Source: Brytella acorum
GTDB taxonomy: Bacteria; Pseudomonadota; Alphaproteobacteria; Acetobacterales; Acetobacteraceae
Direction of reading: 5' to 3'
DNA: 64,000 nt
NCBI RefSeq assembly: GCF_029309905.1
Contig: NZ_JARBJP010000004.1
Span: forward strand, 62,001-126,000
Position numbers and translations under genes: made by a program
The notes under the pieces: model-generated
Told to the model about the DNA's origin: nothing
The model's database searches: none
The model's input: the letters and a program-made list of their open reading frames with translations, nothing else
Shown here: one piece after another, positions 26,022 through 35,075 of the stretch
Layout: each line of letters begins with the position of its first letter
Numbering within the stretch: the first letter of the stretch is position 1

Positions 26022-27857
26022 TCAACCTTCCAGGGACTGGAGTTCGAACAGGCGACGGTAAATACCACCGTCCTGACGGATCAGCTCCGCATGGGAACCG
26101 TCTTCCCTCACTTCGCCATGACTGAAGACCAGAATACGATCGAGTTCCATCACCGTCGCCAGACGATGCGCAACGACAATCACCGTCCGGTCGCGCATCA
26201 GGCGCTCCATCGCATCCTGAACCAGGGCTTCAGACTCCGAATCGAGGCTGGACGTCGCTTCATCGAAAATGAGGATCGGCGCATCCGCCAGAAAAGCCCG
26301 CGCGATCGCCACGCGCTGCCGCTCGCCGCCCGAGAGCTTGACCCCTCGCTCGCCGACCAGCGTCGCATAGCCGTCAGGCAGCCGCTCGATGAAGTCCGAC
26401 GCATTGGCGCGACGGGCCGCTTCCTCGATCTCCGCCTGCGTTGCCCCCGGCCGGCCATAGGCGATGTTTTCGGCCAATGATCGGTGAAACAGAATGGGCT
26501 CCTGCGGCACGATGGCAATCTGCGAGCGAAGGGATTCCTGCGTGACCGTCCGGATATCCACGCCATCGACCAGGATACGTCCGCCGCTGACATCGTAAAG
26601 GCGCTGCAGCAGCTTGGTAAATGTCGTCTTGCCCGAACCACTCGGCCCCACCAGCGCCACACGCGAGCCGGGCGCGATCGTGACGTCCAGATCGCTGTAG
26701 AGCGGCTTCGTCTGCGCGGGGTAGCGAAAAGTCACATGCTCGAAATGGATGGCCCCATGCGGGAAGCGCGCGACGAGCGCGCCCGGCTGATCCTGCACAC
26801 CGGCTTCACGCCCGAAGATGGCGACCAGTTCTTCCATCTCGTTGACCGAACGCTGCACCTGACTGACCTGCTGGCCCAGATCCCGCAGATAGCCCTGCAC
26901 GAGAAACACCATCGTCAGAACATAGGCGACATCCCCCGGTCCCGCCTTGCCGTTCCACCAGAGCCAGACGGACAGGGCAATGAGCTGCATCCGCATGATC
27001 AGGGACGCGAGGTTCTGGAGATTCCCGCTATTCGTGCCCCGCACCCATGTCCGGCGCGTTCGGCCACGCCATGCCGCGACCGTGCGGCCGAGCCGACGTT
27101 CCTCGCGTCCCTCCGCCCCGAACGCCTTCACCACCGCGTTGCATGTGATGGCGTCGGCCAATGCCGCGCCCATGCGGGTGTCCCACTGGTTGGACTGGCG
27201 GGCTGACGGCGCGACGTAGCGCAGCGTCAGCCATATCGACAGCACGATGAACAGCACGACCGACACGCCGAGCACGCCCCCCATCAGGGGCGAGTGCAAC
27301 CCGAGCACCAGCGTCGTCCCGCACAGCACGATCGCCTCCGGCACGATCATCAGCAGCAGCGTGTCGTTCAGCGTATCCATCGCCCACATGCCACGCGTGA
27401 GTTTGCGGACCGTGGAGCCGGCGAAAGTGTTGGCATGCCAGTCCGTCGAGAAACGCTGGACGCGCGCGAAGGCCTTGCCGATCACATCCGTCATCATGGC
27501 CAGCGTGAGATCGGTTATGCCGAGGAAGGAAAAGCGGCGCCCGATCAGCCCGATCAGCCCCAGCGATATCAGCCCGCCCACGGTCCAGGTCGCGTCCCGC
27601 AGCAGCGCGACCTGTTCGGCGCCATGGGGCGGCCCACCGGCATGCTGTGAGACATCGCTGACGAGACGGCCCGCCAGAACGGGCATGACGATGTCAGCCG
27701 CCGTCGCGAGCGCCACCCCGGTCAGCGTGCGGGCAAGTGGCCACGGATGCTCGATCCAGCGGCGCGCGATGAAGGCCACGATGCCTGTGAACGGGATCTC
27801 CCGCGTCTTTTTCTCCCGCTGTTGCGGCGTCAGTTCGGATGCGGCAGTTTCGGACAC
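26022..27857 (-). CDS. ABC exporter, fused membrane and ATPase domains (MsbA-like)
   Basis: 611 aa half-transporter. About six membrane helices (residues 30-320) are followed by an ATPase domain with Walker A GPSGSGKTT, Q-loop VPQEPILFHRS, signature KLSGGERQR, Walker B ILIFDEATSSLDSES and switch His in VVAHRLATV. The type I exporter topology suits lipids, drugs or peptides; the substrate is unknown. I choose GTG 27857 as start because GGAGGAG lies seven bases upstream; an in-frame ATG at 27887 has no ribosome-binding site. A damaged copy of the 3' end lies downstream beyond the reductase gene. Divergent from nth. Confidence 0.92.
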   Translation of the reverse strand: MSETAASELTPQQREKKTREIPFTGIVAFIARRWIEHPWPLARTLTGVALATAADIVMPVLAGRLVSDVSQHAGGPPHGAEQVALLRDATWTVGGLISLGLIGLIGRRFSFLGITDLTLAMMTDVIGKAFARVQRFSTDWHANTFAGSTVRKLTRGMWAMDTLNDTLLLMIVPEAIVLCGTTLVLGLHSPLMGGVLGVSVVLFIVLSIWLTLRYVAPSARQSNQWDTRMGAALADAITCNAVVKAFGAEGREERRLGRTVAAWRGRTRRTWVRGTNSGNLQNLASLIMRMQLIALSVWLWWNGKAGPGDVAYVLTMVFLVQGYLRDLGQQVSQVQRSVNEMEELVAIFGREAGVQDQPGALVARFPHGAIHFEHVTFRYPAQTKPLYSDLDVTIAPGSRVALVGPSGSGKTTFTKLLQRLYDVSGGRILVDGVDIRTVTQESLRSQIAIVPQEPILFHRSLAENIAYGRPGATQAEIEEAARRANASDFIERLPDGYATLVGERGVKLSGGERQRVAIARAFLADAPILIFDEATSSLDSESEALVQDAMERLMRDRTVIVVAHRLATVMELDRILVFSHGEVREDGSHAELIRQDGGIYRRLFELQSLEG

Positions 27858-27970
27858 AGACAGGCTCCTCCGCGAAATGAAACACATCGCGGGACGTCAA
27901 AGTGATGGATACGGGAACGGTCCATTATGCGCGGCGCCGACTGCCGAGGCAATTCGTGAAAGAACGCTGC

Positions 27971-28693
27971 ATGACGAACGCATCCGCCAGACGTCCCATG
28001 ACGAAGCCAGAGGCCCGCCGGTTCATCACGGCCCTGGCCGAAGCCAATCCGAACGCCGAAAGCGAACTCGTTTTCACCGACACCTTCACGCTGCTCGTCG
28101 CGGTGGTTCTCTCCGCGCAGGCCACGGATAAATCGGTCAACAAGGTGACGGGCGGCCTGTTCCACGATGCGCCGGACCCCGCAGCCATGATCCGGCTCGG
28201 CGAAGACGGCATCGCCGCTCACATCCGCACCATTGGCCTGTGGCGGGCCAAGGCGCGGAATGTCTTTCTACTCTCCCGGAAACTCGTCACCGACCATCAG
28301 GGCGAGGTTCCGTCGGACCGCGCCAGTCTCGAAGCCCTGCCGGGCGTCGGGCGCAAGACCGCCAATGTCGTGCTCAACGTGGCGTTCGGCGAGAGCGCCA
28401 TGGCGGTGGATACGCATATCTTCCGCATCGGGAACCGCACCGGCCTCGCGCCCGGAAAGACCACGCGGCAGGTCGAGGACGGCCTGATCTCCCGCATTCC
28501 GCCAGACATGCTGCGTCCGGCGCATCACTGGCTGATCCTGCATGGCCGCTATATCTGCAAAGCCCGCAGTCCCGAATGCTGGCGCTGCGCGGGATTCGAC
28601 CCCTGCCAGTTCAAGGACAAGAAAATCCGTCGGGAAGCCCATGGCGGAACCGCAGTGCCCATGCCGGAACGGCCGGTTGACACGACAGATTGA
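27971..28693 (+). CDS. nth: Endonuclease III (DNA glycosylase/AP lyase)
   Basis: 240 aa from ATG 27971; the frame opens at 27902 and ATG 28000 is another choice. Base-excision repair enzyme removing oxidised pyrimidines. The helix-hairpin-helix LPGVGRKTANVVLN carries the catalytic Lys, AVDTHIFRI the catalytic Asp, and the C-terminal [4Fe-4S] loop has Cys spaced C-x6-C-x2-C-x5-C in ICKARSPECWRCAGFDPC. Cytoplasmic. The ribosome-binding site before 27971 is weak (GAAAGAA). Confidence 0.95.
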   Translation: MTNASARRPMTKPEARRFITALAEANPNAESELVFTDTFTLLVAVVLSAQATDKSVNKVTGGLFHDAPDPAAMIRLGEDGIAAHIRTIGLWRAKARNVFLLSRKLVTDHQGEVPSDRASLEALPGVGRKTANVVLNVAFGESAMAVDTHIFRIGNRTGLAPGKTTRQVEDGLISRIPPDMLRPAHHWLILHGRYICKARSPECWRCAGFDPCQFKDKKIRREAHGGTAVPMPERPVDTTD

Positions 28694-28790
28694 CACAACA
28701 GATTGACCGGCAGATCGGGACAAAGCCTCTTCCCGCTTTTCAAACGACGTTCTACCGCTTGAGGCCGTTCTCTCTGGAAGGAAAGCGCTC

Positions 28791-29078
28791 ATGGCCAGCT
28801 ATATCGTTTTTACCAAGGAAAAAACCACCGATCAGGCTGAACTCGACACCTACGGATCGCTTGTCGGCGAGACATTCAAAGGCCATCCGGTCAAGATCCT
28901 CGCGGCCTACGGCCAGCAGGAAGTCCTCGAAGGCACGGGCCCCGAAGGCGTCGTGATCGTCGAGTTCCCCGACCATGAGGCCGCTCTCGCCTGGTATAAC
29001 GGCCCGGCCTACACGAAAGTGCGCGAACACCGCTTCAAGGGCGGCATCTATCGCGCGACGCTGGTCGCGGGAGTCTGA
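28791..29078 (+). CDS. DUF1330 family small protein
   Basis: 95 aa dimeric alpha+beta barrel type protein (MASYIVFTKEKTTDQAELDT start; VIVEFPDHEAALAWYNGPAY is the hallmark segment). DUF1330 proteins are small cytoplasmic proteins of unknown role related to the EthD/antibiotic-monooxygenase fold. GGAAGGAAA is well placed before ATG 28791. It lies between nth and the convergent comEC, ending 12 bases from the comEC stop. Confidence 0.9.
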   Translation: MASYIVFTKEKTTDQAELDTYGSLVGETFKGHPVKILAAYGQQEVLEGTGPEGVVIVEFPDHEAALAWYNGPAYTKVREHRFKGGIYRATLVAGV

Positions 29079-29090
29079 CGAAACGATCCT

Positions 29091-31268
29091 CTATTCCGCC
29101 TGCGCCATGGGAAGATTGGGCACGCCCCGACTGCCTGGCGCAGGCACCCAGAAACGATCGCCACGCCACGCGCGATCGGAAACCAGTTTCCAGCCATGCG
29201 GCCCCGCGTAAGCCGCGAAGGCGCCATCCCGCCATACAGAGAACCGGTCGATAAACGGTAGTCCGGGACAAGCCTCGCGAGCAGGCGATTGCGTCACGAA
29301 CAACGAGGCCTCCCGACAGAACGCCTCCGGAGGGACGTCGAAACCGTCGGAGCGGTCCTGCGGACGCATCAGCACTACACCGCCAGCCGTCTTGACCCGA
29401 CAGAACGATCCGTCGCATGTCCCCACATCCGCGAGATCCACGGTGGGGAGGGCCAGAGCCTGCGTCCAATCACGGACGACAAGGCGGTCAAGGCCGCTCC
29501 CCATGCCGACAGCGAGGCCCTCATCCACCCGAACCGCCATGCTTCCGGCGTCCGGCGCGACAAGCACGTCGGGCCTTGCGACGAGCCAGGGAGAGGCCAT
29601 CGCGAACAGGATCGGCAGCAACCCGCAAAGACGCGCCTTCCCGCGCCAGAGGCAAAGGAAGCAAAGGCCCAGCAGGTAGAGCAGCAGCCCCCATCCCGGC
29701 ATGGCGGGAACGGGTGTCACGGCGACCGGAAAGCCCGCGACGCCGTGCGCCATGCGCATGATGAGGGCGATACCGGCTCCCATGACGTGCACCGGCAGCC
29801 TCGCGAGCCCCAGCGGCATCAGGAGGAGTGCGATGATGCCTGCGGGCATCACCCATAATCCTGCCAGCGGAACGGCCAGGAGATTGGCCAGCACGAACCA
29901 GGGCTGGAAAAGGCCGAAATGCGCCAGACTGACGGGCAGCGTCGCCAGACCGGCCACGACGCTCGTCAGGACCAGCGCCACACCGTGCGTCCCCGCGCCG
30001 CGCAGGACCCCGCCCTCGCCACGCAGATTGAGCAGCCCGCCCCGCATGACGTCATAGGCGGCGATCAAGGCCATGACGGCCGCGAACGACATCTGAAAGG
30101 AGACGTCGAGCACGACGTAGGGCGCGAACGCCATGATGCCCAGCGCGACGAGCGCCAGGGCGCGCATGGACAGGACCCGACGGCCCGCCAGCAGGGCGAC
30201 GGTTCCGAAAGCCGCCATGCCCAGCGCCCGGACCGCCGGAAGATGGCTGCCCGTCAGAAGCACATAGAGACCTCCTGCGACAAACCCCACGATAACGGCG
30301 ATCTCACGGCAGGGCCATCGCAGGGCGACGGGCGGACAGGCGGCCATCAGCAGACGTAACGCCATCACGACGAACCCCATGACGAGGCCGAGATGAAGCC
30401 CCGCGACAGCCAGAAGATGAGCGAGGCCCGAAACGGCGAAATCGTCACGCGTCTGCGTTGAAAGCGACGCGGTCTCGCCCGCGAGCAAGGTGGCGGCGAT
30501 CGCGCCCCGCTGATCTGGAAGCCACGTCATGAGGCTGGCCGCGATCGCCTCGCGCGTGTGTTCCAGCAGCGGCGTTCGACCGCCGGAAAGAACCGAAACC
30601 GTGCCAAGGACAGTCCCTGTACCGGCCTGGCCCGCAAACCAGGCTTCGCGCTGCATGTCACGGCCACCAGGCGACGACGGCCAGGGTGTGAGACGCAGCA
30701 GCGCCCGCATCCGCAGGCGCGCGCCCGGCAGAAACACGGCGGGATCTCTCGCCTTCAGGCTGATCCTCAACGTTCGGCGCAGGGGAGACATGCCGATATC
30801 GAGCCCGCTCTCAAACACGACGCGCTTGAGCACGACACGTCGATTAGCCTGACCGTTGGTTTCGGCGACGGCGTCGATGCGCGCCACCTCGCCCGAGAGG
30901 ATAACGGCCCGGGAGGGCAGGTAGGGCATGTCGGGCTGGCGGTGCGCGCAGAGCTGAACATCCAGGAAGCCCGCGGACGCGATCAGAAGCGCGAAGCCAC
31001 CCAACCGCGCGAGGGGACGCCGCCAGAGCGTTGCGACAATGACGAGCGCTCCGCAGAAAACGACCGCGGGGCAAAGAAACCCGGGCTCATGCCGGGGCAG
31101 GAAATACGCGATGGCTCCCACGCCGAAAAAGACCGGAAGCCAGGACGGAAGGCGTCGTCCCTGCTCCTGAACCATCGTCCCGATCCGCGACGGCAGGACC
31201 ATGCGCGCCGTCGTTTCCGGCGTGAGAACGTCGGGCTCGTCGGGATCGAAACGGAAGGCACCGTTCAT
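29091..31268 (-). CDS. comEC: ComEC/Rec2-type DNA uptake membrane protein
   Basis: 725 aa polytopic inner-membrane protein. An N-terminal OB-type DUF4131 domain (about 60-230) precedes the competence domain with the signature FAVSGLAHLLAVAGLHLGLV and about ten helices. The C-terminal 130 residues lack the HxHxDH metal motif of the beta-lactamase-like domain found in longer ComEC proteins; only a degenerate tail with LVVRDW and CDGSFCRV remains. ComEC forms the channel for single-stranded DNA during transformation. It starts six bases after the stop of the RNase T2-like gene, probably as one transcript. Confidence 0.9.
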   Translation of the reverse strand: MNGAFRFDPDEPDVLTPETTARMVLPSRIGTMVQEQGRRLPSWLPVFFGVGAIAYFLPRHEPGFLCPAVVFCGALVIVATLWRRPLARLGGFALLIASAGFLDVQLCAHRQPDMPYLPSRAVILSGEVARIDAVAETNGQANRRVVLKRVVFESGLDIGMSPLRRTLRISLKARDPAVFLPGARLRMRALLRLTPWPSSPGGRDMQREAWFAGQAGTGTVLGTVSVLSGGRTPLLEHTREAIAASLMTWLPDQRGAIAATLLAGETASLSTQTRDDFAVSGLAHLLAVAGLHLGLVMGFVVMALRLLMAACPPVALRWPCREIAVIVGFVAGGLYVLLTGSHLPAVRALGMAAFGTVALLAGRRVLSMRALALVALGIMAFAPYVVLDVSFQMSFAAVMALIAAYDVMRGGLLNLRGEGGVLRGAGTHGVALVLTSVVAGLATLPVSLAHFGLFQPWFVLANLLAVPLAGLWVMPAGIIALLLMPLGLARLPVHVMGAGIALIMRMAHGVAGFPVAVTPVPAMPGWGLLLYLLGLCFLCLWRGKARLCGLLPILFAMASPWLVARPDVLVAPDAGSMAVRVDEGLAVGMGSGLDRLVVRDWTQALALPTVDLADVGTCDGSFCRVKTAGGVVLMRPQDRSDGFDVPPEAFCREASLFVTQSPAREACPGLPFIDRFSVWRDGAFAAYAGPHGWKLVSDRAWRGDRFWVPAPGSRGVPNLPMAQAE

Positions 31269-31274
31269 GACGCG

Positions 31275-32075
31275 TCAGGGTGCATGAGGTTCAGGACGCT
31301 GGATCAGGAAGCGGGCCGGACAACGTGCGAACGCATCGGGCAAGGGCGCCAGGGTATCGGCATCCGGAAAGCGCGAAAGGCCGTCACGTGAGATACCGAA
31401 GGTGATATTCGTCAGCATGACGGGCTCGCCCACGAATTCCGAACAGCGCGGCTGGAAATTTTGTGCGGTGGCGCCCGGGACCACGGCCCGGAGATCGGCT
31501 TCGGTTACATACTGGCCCTGATGCGTGGTCAGGAAAACGGCGAGCGGACCGTTGGAGACTTTCCGCGCCAGCCTCAGAAGCGTGCGGCCATAAGCTTCAG
31601 GCGTGATCCCGAAACAACGCGCTGAAGTGTTGTATTGATATTGGGCGCTCGTCTTTCCGCCATCACCGTCAAGATGGGTGACATGCTGATTGATCGCGGC
31701 CAGCTGGGCCGGATCGATCCTGACCTGCGTGAAATCATGGTGACCATACAGTTCGCAGCCATTCAGCCACCACTGGTGCCAACTCTGTCCCTGTGTCGCA
31801 AGATCCGCGGGCAGGGTGGGTTGCAATCGTATCGCGACGATCCCCGCGTCATGCGGCAGACCATCATGGCACGCTTCCGTCCGCACGCCGATTTTTTCAG
31901 CCGGACAATAACCGGGCTGCCAGGCAAGATCGAGGCGATAGCCGGTGTAGTGATGCGCGCCCGGCCAAGGCCGACCGTCCGTACAGGCGGAAAGCGTCGA
32001 AGCCGCGACCAGTAAGCCGATAAGGCGGAGGACTTGCGGGGTACGGCTCATGAAATACGTCATTTTTTTCGTCAT
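31275..32075 (-). CDS. RNase T2-like lipoprotein lacking the catalytic signature
   Basis: Up to 266 aa. A lipobox (STLSAC) near residue 31 marks an exported lipoprotein. YTGYRLDLAWQPGYCP resembles the opening strand of RNase T2 enzymes, and the Cys pattern fits that fold. The two catalytic boxes are altered: the HGLWP position reads AIRLQP, and the HEWxKHGTC position reads HQWWLNGCE, so the general acid/base His and Lys are absent. It is therefore either a binding protein or has a different activity. Three possible ATGs (32075, 32063, 32051) all lack a good ribosome-binding site; the last gives the most typical lipoprotein signal. Transcribed with comEC. Confidence 0.65.
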   Translation of the reverse strand: MTKKMTYFMSRTPQVLRLIGLLVAASTLSACTDGRPWPGAHHYTGYRLDLAWQPGYCPAEKIGVRTEACHDGLPHDAGIVAIRLQPTLPADLATQGQSWHQWWLNGCELYGHHDFTQVRIDPAQLAAINQHVTHLDGDGGKTSAQYQYNTSARCFGITPEAYGRTLLRLARKVSNGPLAVFLTTHQGQYVTEADLRAVVPGATAQNFQPRCSEFVGEPVMLTNITFGISRDGLSRFPDADTLAPLPDAFARCPARFLIQRPEPHAP

Positions 32076-32479
32076 GGTCTCGAAAGGAAGGCCCGGCAGA
32101 ACGTCTATTCATTCCGTCAGCGCTAACAGCTCGTTCCACATCCATACCATGCCGGTAGGATCCATCGCCCTCAACGCCCTGCGCGATCGGGTGATACATC
32201 GCCTGAACGTCGAGATGGCTGCCTTCACCCCACGCGGGACGCGTCAATACGAGATTATCCGCCGAGATATCCACAAAGCTGTCCGCAGAAGGAACACGTC
32301 CCGCCTGTGGCCAAAGAGCAACAGAAGCCAGCGCTATCCATACTGGACTGCCATCCCGAATCGTGGCGGTTTTCTGCCGGTTTCCGGCATCATTATCAGG
32401 ACGGCAAGCGAAATATTGAGCGTGCCGATCAACCTTTTCGTAAGGACTCGTCCGCCCCCACCAGAAGAAGGAAAGCAAA

Positions 32480-32650
32480 ATGTTACCCACAACGTCGTCT
32501 GGACATCCGGAGTCGATGAGCGGGCTCAATCCTTGGGCACAGTTTTTTCGTCAGGAGACCATCCCTACGGCAGGGGCGATCACTTTGCCGCCGCCGCTTT
32601 ACCGTCGCGAAACGGAGTCCCGCGCGCATGTATCGGCACGGCGGACATAA
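32480..32650 (+). CDS. Small hypothetical protein (56 aa)
   Basis: ATG 32480 has AAGGA seven bases upstream. The product begins MLPTTSSGHPESMSGLNPW and includes AGAITLPPPLYRRET. No motif, signal peptide or membrane segment recognised. Prolines and arginines make a folded domain unlikely. It may be real because of the ribosome-binding site, but chance cannot be excluded. Confidence 0.3.
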   Translation: MLPTTSSGHPESMSGLNPWAQFFRQETIPTAGAITLPPPLYRRETESRAHVSARRT

Positions 32651-32674
32651 ACGGGGAGCTGCGAACAAAGACAG

Positions 32675-32690
32675 TGTTTCATGTGAAACA
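32675..32690. promoter_or_regulatory. parS-like palindrome (outlying)
   Basis: TGTTTCATGTGAAACA; one base from the bacterial parS consensus TGTTTCACGTGAAACA. Intergenic, about 18 kb from parB. The central mismatch may weaken ParB binding. Confidence 0.5.
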
Positions 32691-32808
32691 CCTTCGCGAG
32701 TGGGCCAGCTCTCTTCCATATCTGTCGTAGGCACCGGACGGCTCACCGAACACGCCGATGACGGCATCGGCCTGTCCAATTCGACACCTCCCACAAGGCC
32801 CGTTTCTC

Positions 32809-33393
32809 TCACGAAGCCCGTGGGGTTTTCAGTTCCGAGGCATGGCCCGGCCGCCAGATCGTCATCATGGCGGCGCCGAAACGCCGGGATATCAGAGGGG
32901 TTTCCACAGTAAGAGGCGGCTCGTCGGCACCAGTCTCGGCGACGATGATCGTATCGGGGCCAATCCATCCGGCCCGCTGCAAAGCAGCAACGCCACGCGG
33001 AACAAGATCCTGTCCGTAGGGCGGATCGATAAACGCGATGGTCACAGGTCCGGCAGCCCGTGGCGGTCGCAGCACATCGCAGGATAAAACCCGCACCCGG
33101 TCCGAAAAACGCGCCGTCGCGATATTGGCCGCCATGATGGCGCGCGCAACAGCATTCTGCTCCATGAACCACGCCTGGGTCGCTCCGCGCGAAAGCGCCT
33201 CCAGTCCCAGAGCCGCCGTGCCCGCGAAGGCGTCCAGAACCGTGGCGTCATGCAGCAGTTCACGCCCCCCCCAGGAGGCATGCATCAGAATGTCGAACAG
33301 CGCCTGTCGGGCCCGATCCGAGGTCGGGCGCGTCGTCGATCCCGCAGGAGCCCGCAGGGTCAGGCCGCGCCGTTCCCCGCCGACAATTCTCAC
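32809..33393 (-). CDS. rsmD: 16S rRNA (guanine(966)-N2)-methyltransferase
   Basis: 194 aa SAM-dependent methyltransferase of the RsmD family. The MRIVGGERRGLTL start and RPTSDRARQALFDIL are diagnostic; the SAM site is LDAFAGTAALGLEALSRGA and the catalytic motif DPPY lies in IAFIDPPYGQD. It methylates G966 of 16S rRNA on assembled 30S particles. The start codon is GTG 33393 with GAGAAG eight bases upstream. Third gene of the GATase, rluB-like, rsmD run, 24 bases after the rluB-like stop. Confidence 0.94.
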   Translation of the reverse strand: MRIVGGERRGLTLRAPAGSTTRPTSDRARQALFDILMHASWGGRELLHDATVLDAFAGTAALGLEALSRGATQAWFMEQNAVARAIMAANIATARFSDRVRVLSCDVLRPPRAAGPVTIAFIDPPYGQDLVPRGVAALQRAGWIGPDTIIVAETGADEPPLTVETPLISRRFGAAMMTIWRPGHASELKTPRAS

Positions 33394-33417
33394 AGCCCGC
33401 TTCTCATCTCGACAACC

Positions 33418-34284
33418 TCAGTCCTCGCTCTCCGCCGGAGCCACGCTCTCCGGCGCCGCCAACCGGCGCGCGCGCGTCTTGAGGCGCACGGGGGCCGCAA
33501 GACCGGGGATCTGCTCACGGAGGATCTTGGTCTGAACCTCTTCGAGTTCACGCTTTTGCAGCGTGCCAAGCTGGAACGGGCCATAAGCCGTGCGAATGAG
33601 GCGGCTGACATGGAGATTGAGCCCCATCATGACGCGCCGGATCTCGCGATTTTTTCCTTCACGCAGTGACACCGTCAGCCAGGCGTTATCGCCCTTGCGC
33701 GAATCCAGCCCGGCTTCGATCGGCCCGTATTTCACACCTTCGAACTCACTGCCGTTGATCAGGCTCGCGAGACGCCGCTCGTCCACGACGCCGAAAACGC
33801 GCACGCGATAACGACGCAGCCACGCATTGCCAGGCAATTCCAGACGCCGGGCCAGCCCCCCGTCATTCGTCAGGAGTAGCAGTCCCTCCGAGTTGATATC
33901 CAGCCGCCCGACACTGACCACGCGAGGCATGCCCTCGGGCAGCGATTCGAAGACCGTCGGGCGGCCCTGCGGATCGCGGTGGGTCGTCATCAATCCCTCC
34001 GGCTTGTGATAGCGCCAGACGCGCGTGTGTTCCTGCGCGCCCACGACCTGCCCATTCACCTGCACGATGTCTCCCGGCGCGACGAAAGTCGCGGGATGCT
34101 CGACCACCGCGCCGTTGAGACGGATGCGCTTCTCCGCGATCATGCGCTCGACGTCGCGACGCGACGCCGTGCCCGCGCGCGCGAGCCATTTGGCGATCCG
34201 CTCGCCGCGCGCGGACGCCACGCCATGCTCGTCGGCGGAGCCATGCTCTTCAGCGGGAAGGTCTGGGGGAAGGTCGGCAGTCAT
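33418..34284 (-). CDS. rluB: RluB/RsuA-family rRNA pseudouridine synthase
   Basis: 288 aa. An acidic N-terminus is followed by an S4-like RNA-binding domain (RIAKWLARAGTASRRDVERM) and a pseudouridine synthase domain with the catalytic Asp in GRLDINSEGLLLLTNDG and GKNREIRRVM. The most likely role is pseudouridylation of 23S rRNA near 2605 (RluB); RluE/RluF/RsuA relatives cannot be excluded. Start ATG 34284 overlaps the upstream TGA as ATGA and has AGGA seven bases before it. An Arg/Ala-rich tail ends the protein. Confidence 0.88.
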   Translation of the reverse strand: MTADLPPDLPAEEHGSADEHGVASARGERIAKWLARAGTASRRDVERMIAEKRIRLNGAVVEHPATFVAPGDIVQVNGQVVGAQEHTRVWRYHKPEGLMTTHRDPQGRPTVFESLPEGMPRVVSVGRLDINSEGLLLLTNDGGLARRLELPGNAWLRRYRVRVFGVVDERRLASLINGSEFEGVKYGPIEAGLDSRKGDNAWLTVSLREGKNREIRRVMMGLNLHVSRLIRTAYGPFQLGTLQKRELEEVQTKILREQIPGLAAPVRLKTRARRLAAPESVAPAESED

Positions 34285-35003
34285 CGTCGTTCCTGGGCAG
34301 CCGCAATCAGGGCGGCGAAGATTCGGTCGTCGGCGGGATCGATAGCGAATTCCGGGTGCCACTGCACGCCGATACAGAAGCGCGCGCCATGTTTTTCGAC
34401 GGCCTCTATGATTCCGTCCGGCGCGCGCGCGCAGATTTCCAGCGTTCCGGGGTCTCTCACCGCCTGATGGTGCGAGGAATTCACAGCGAGTTCGTCACGT
34501 CCCGCAATCGCGCGCAGTCGCGATCCGGCCACGACGGATACGGTGTGGCCCGCCTCGTCACGCGGGTTCGGCTGTTCGTGAAGCAGCGCGTCGGGACGGG
34601 CGTCAGGAATATGCTGGATGAGGCTCCCGCCACATGCGACGGCCATGAGCTGCATCCCGCCGCATATGCCCAGAACCGGCAGGTCACATTTCAACGCGGC
34701 TTGCAGGAGCGCCATCTCGGCCTCCGAACGACCCGGCTTGAGCGTGGTCTTGGGGTGGCGATTCTCACCAAACAGGGCCGGGTCGAGGTCGAAGGCCCCG
34801 CCTGTCACCACCAGCCCGTCGAGCCGCGCGACCAGGGCTTCCGCCTGCGCGGGATCATGTCCCAGTCCGACCGGCAATCCTCCGGCCCGCACGATCGCAT
34901 CGCCATAGTTCCGACGCAGCGCATACCACGGCCAGCGCGAGAACGCGCCCGGGGCGCCAGGTTCGATATCGAGCGTCACACCAATGAGGGGAGAAGCAGT
35001 CAT
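34281..35003 (-). CDS. Class I glutamine amidotransferase-like hydrolase (PuuD/peptidase C26 type)
   Basis: 240 aa. Triad residues are present: nucleophile Cys in GICGGMQ, His and Glu in GVQWHPEF. The IGVTLD start and GGAFDLDPALFGE segment match gamma-glutamyl-GABA hydrolase-like proteins that cleave gamma-glutamyl amides; the true substrate is unknown. Cytoplasmic. First gene of the run with rluB-like and rsmD, coupled through an ATGA overlap. The start at 35003 lacks a clear ribosome-binding site. Divergent from tadA. Confidence 0.9.
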   Translation of the reverse strand: MTASPLIGVTLDIEPGAPGAFSRWPWYALRRNYGDAIVRAGGLPVGLGHDPAQAEALVARLDGLVVTGGAFDLDPALFGENRHPKTTLKPGRSEAEMALLQAALKCDLPVLGICGGMQLMAVACGGSLIQHIPDARPDALLHEQPNPRDEAGHTVSVVAGSRLRAIAGRDELAVNSSHHQAVRDPGTLEICARAPDGIIEAVEKHGARFCIGVQWHPEFAIDPADDRIFAALIAAAQERR

Positions 35004-35075
35004 GGAGCAAGATTAGAACAGAGCCTCGCGAAAGCCCATTGTGTCTGCACGCGGCCAACGGGCATTCTGGTCCTC

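Larger units (their letters stand above)
32076..32808. other. 733-base region without a confident gene
   Basis: On the minus strand from about 32430 to 32080 the reading frames look coding-like in codon choice (for example SVALWPQAGRVPSADSFVDI, then VLTRPAWGEGSHLDVQAMYH) but have no good start and seem to need a frameshift, so a decayed gene is possible. On the plus strand a short open frame (32480-32650) has a good ribosome-binding site, and a parS-like palindrome lies at 32675-32690. Confidence 0.4.
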
